NCBI RefSeq assembly: GCF_900168325.1
Contig: NZ_FVZE01000015.1
Span: 1-41,344 of the forward strand
DNA from: Novosphingobium mathurense
GTDB taxonomy: Bacteria; Pseudomonadota; Alphaproteobacteria; Sphingomonadales; Sphingomonadaceae
Length of the DNA: 41,344 nt
Direction of reading: 5' to 3'
This document shows, in pieces, positions 41,172-41,344 of this stretch. Position 1 is the first letter of the stretch. Every line of letters begins with the position of its first letter. The notes below the pieces were generated by a model, which was not told where the DNA came from, ran no database searches, and saw only the letters and a program-made list of their open reading frames with translations. The translations under genes and the position numbers were made by a program.

Positions 41172-41344
41172 ATGACCAAATCCATATTGCTTCTTATTCT
41201 CCCCGCATTGCTGACCGCGTGCCAAGCGAGTGAGACGCCTGCAGACGGTGCCGCGCTGAACGATAGCGCCGCTGTCGACACTGGCGTCGATGAGCGGGCC
41301 ATCCGCGGGCAGATCGATCAATGGGGCCAGCTTGTGAAAGCCAA
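41172..41344 (+). CDS. Lipoprotein, SnoaL/NTF2-like start (partial, leaves window)
   Basis: ATG 41172 is preceded by a very strong ribosome binding site (AGGAGGGGG, then TA). It opens a frame with a lipoprotein signal peptide: positively charged start, ILLLILPALL core and the lipobox LTAC with the acylated Cys at about residue 17. After a low-complexity linker the sequence DERAIRGQIDQWGQLVKA resembles the first helix of SnoaL/DUF4440-like NTF2-fold proteins. The frame is still open at the last base. The product should sit in the cell envelope; the NTF2-like guess is weak. Confidence 0.7.
   Translation, partial: MTKSILLLILPALLTACQASETPADGAALNDSAAVDTGVDERAIRGQIDQWGQLVKA

Noticed and set aside
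1..41344. CRISPR array, tRNA or rRNA genes
   Set aside because: No regularly spaced direct repeats, no tRNA-like cloverleaf with a T-arm consensus, and no rRNA-like stretch were noticed on reading; a tRNA scan was not possible.

Overview
The window reads as a chromosomal or plasmid segment of a high-GC alphaproteobacterium, most likely a sphingomonad (Sphingomonadaceae, Novosphingobium/Sphingobium-like). The inference rests on protein style only: two large TonB-dependent receptors next to catabolic genes, a cytochrome P450, many short-chain dehydrogenases, FAD monooxygenases, two-domain VOC dioxygenase-like proteins, and a transferrin-binding-protein-like remnant. There is no rRNA or housekeeping gene to confirm it.

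Layout. (1) 60-9437 is a catabolic uptake module. A minus-strand operon holds a TonB receptor, a di-heme cytochrome-c-peroxidase-like protein and an OmpA-like protein. Two translationally coupled MFS transporters follow, divergent from a cytochrome P450 and a LacI regulator. Two similar 16-nt operator-like sequences suggest that the LacI protein controls both the receptor and the P450/MFS promoters. (2) 9493-13671 is an accessory island: a 5'-truncated beta-barrel lipoprotein remnant, a HipA-type kinase gene overlapping a fused HTH protein, the start of a broken third gene, and a mosaic insertion-sequence scar (IS630-like 5' half, IS110-like 3' half, matching terminal repeats). (3) 14245-24166 is a dense degradation cluster: MFS transporter, four metabolic enzymes (SDR, SDR, cupin, FAH hydrolase), then divergently HisD-like dehydrogenase, SDR, cyclase-family hydrolase, alpha/beta C-C hydrolase-like protein, VOC protein, O-methyltransferase-like protein and ABM-domain protein. 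(4) 24180-28489 is a decaying stretch: an M20 peptidase (5' truncated and frameshifted), an intact VOC dioxygenase-like gene, an FAD monooxygenase with one in-frame TGA in place of a conserved Trp, and a second VOC gene with an internal deletion. (5) 28631-38895 is intact: a small conserved protein, a CrtI-like oxidoreductase, an SDR, HxlR and LysR regulators, an NAD-dependent epimerase, a sulfatase, a second TonB receptor and a second FAD monooxygenase. (6) 38968-41344 is accessory again: a truncated AhpD/CMD gene, a ParDE toxin-antitoxin pair, a short tyrosine recombinase without a clear start codon, a DUF6933-like fragment and the start of a lipoprotein gene that leaves the window.

Taken together, the catabolic genes look like outer-membrane uptake (TonB), inner-membrane import (three MFS), desulfation (sulfatase), hydroxylation (P450, flavin monooxygenases), oxidation (SDRs, HisD-like, CrtI-like), ring cleavage (VOC) and C-C or ester hydrolysis (alpha/beta hydrolase, FAH, cyclase). 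The substrate cannot be read from the sequence. A phenolic or alicyclic natural product, possibly presented as a sulfate ester, is the best inference.
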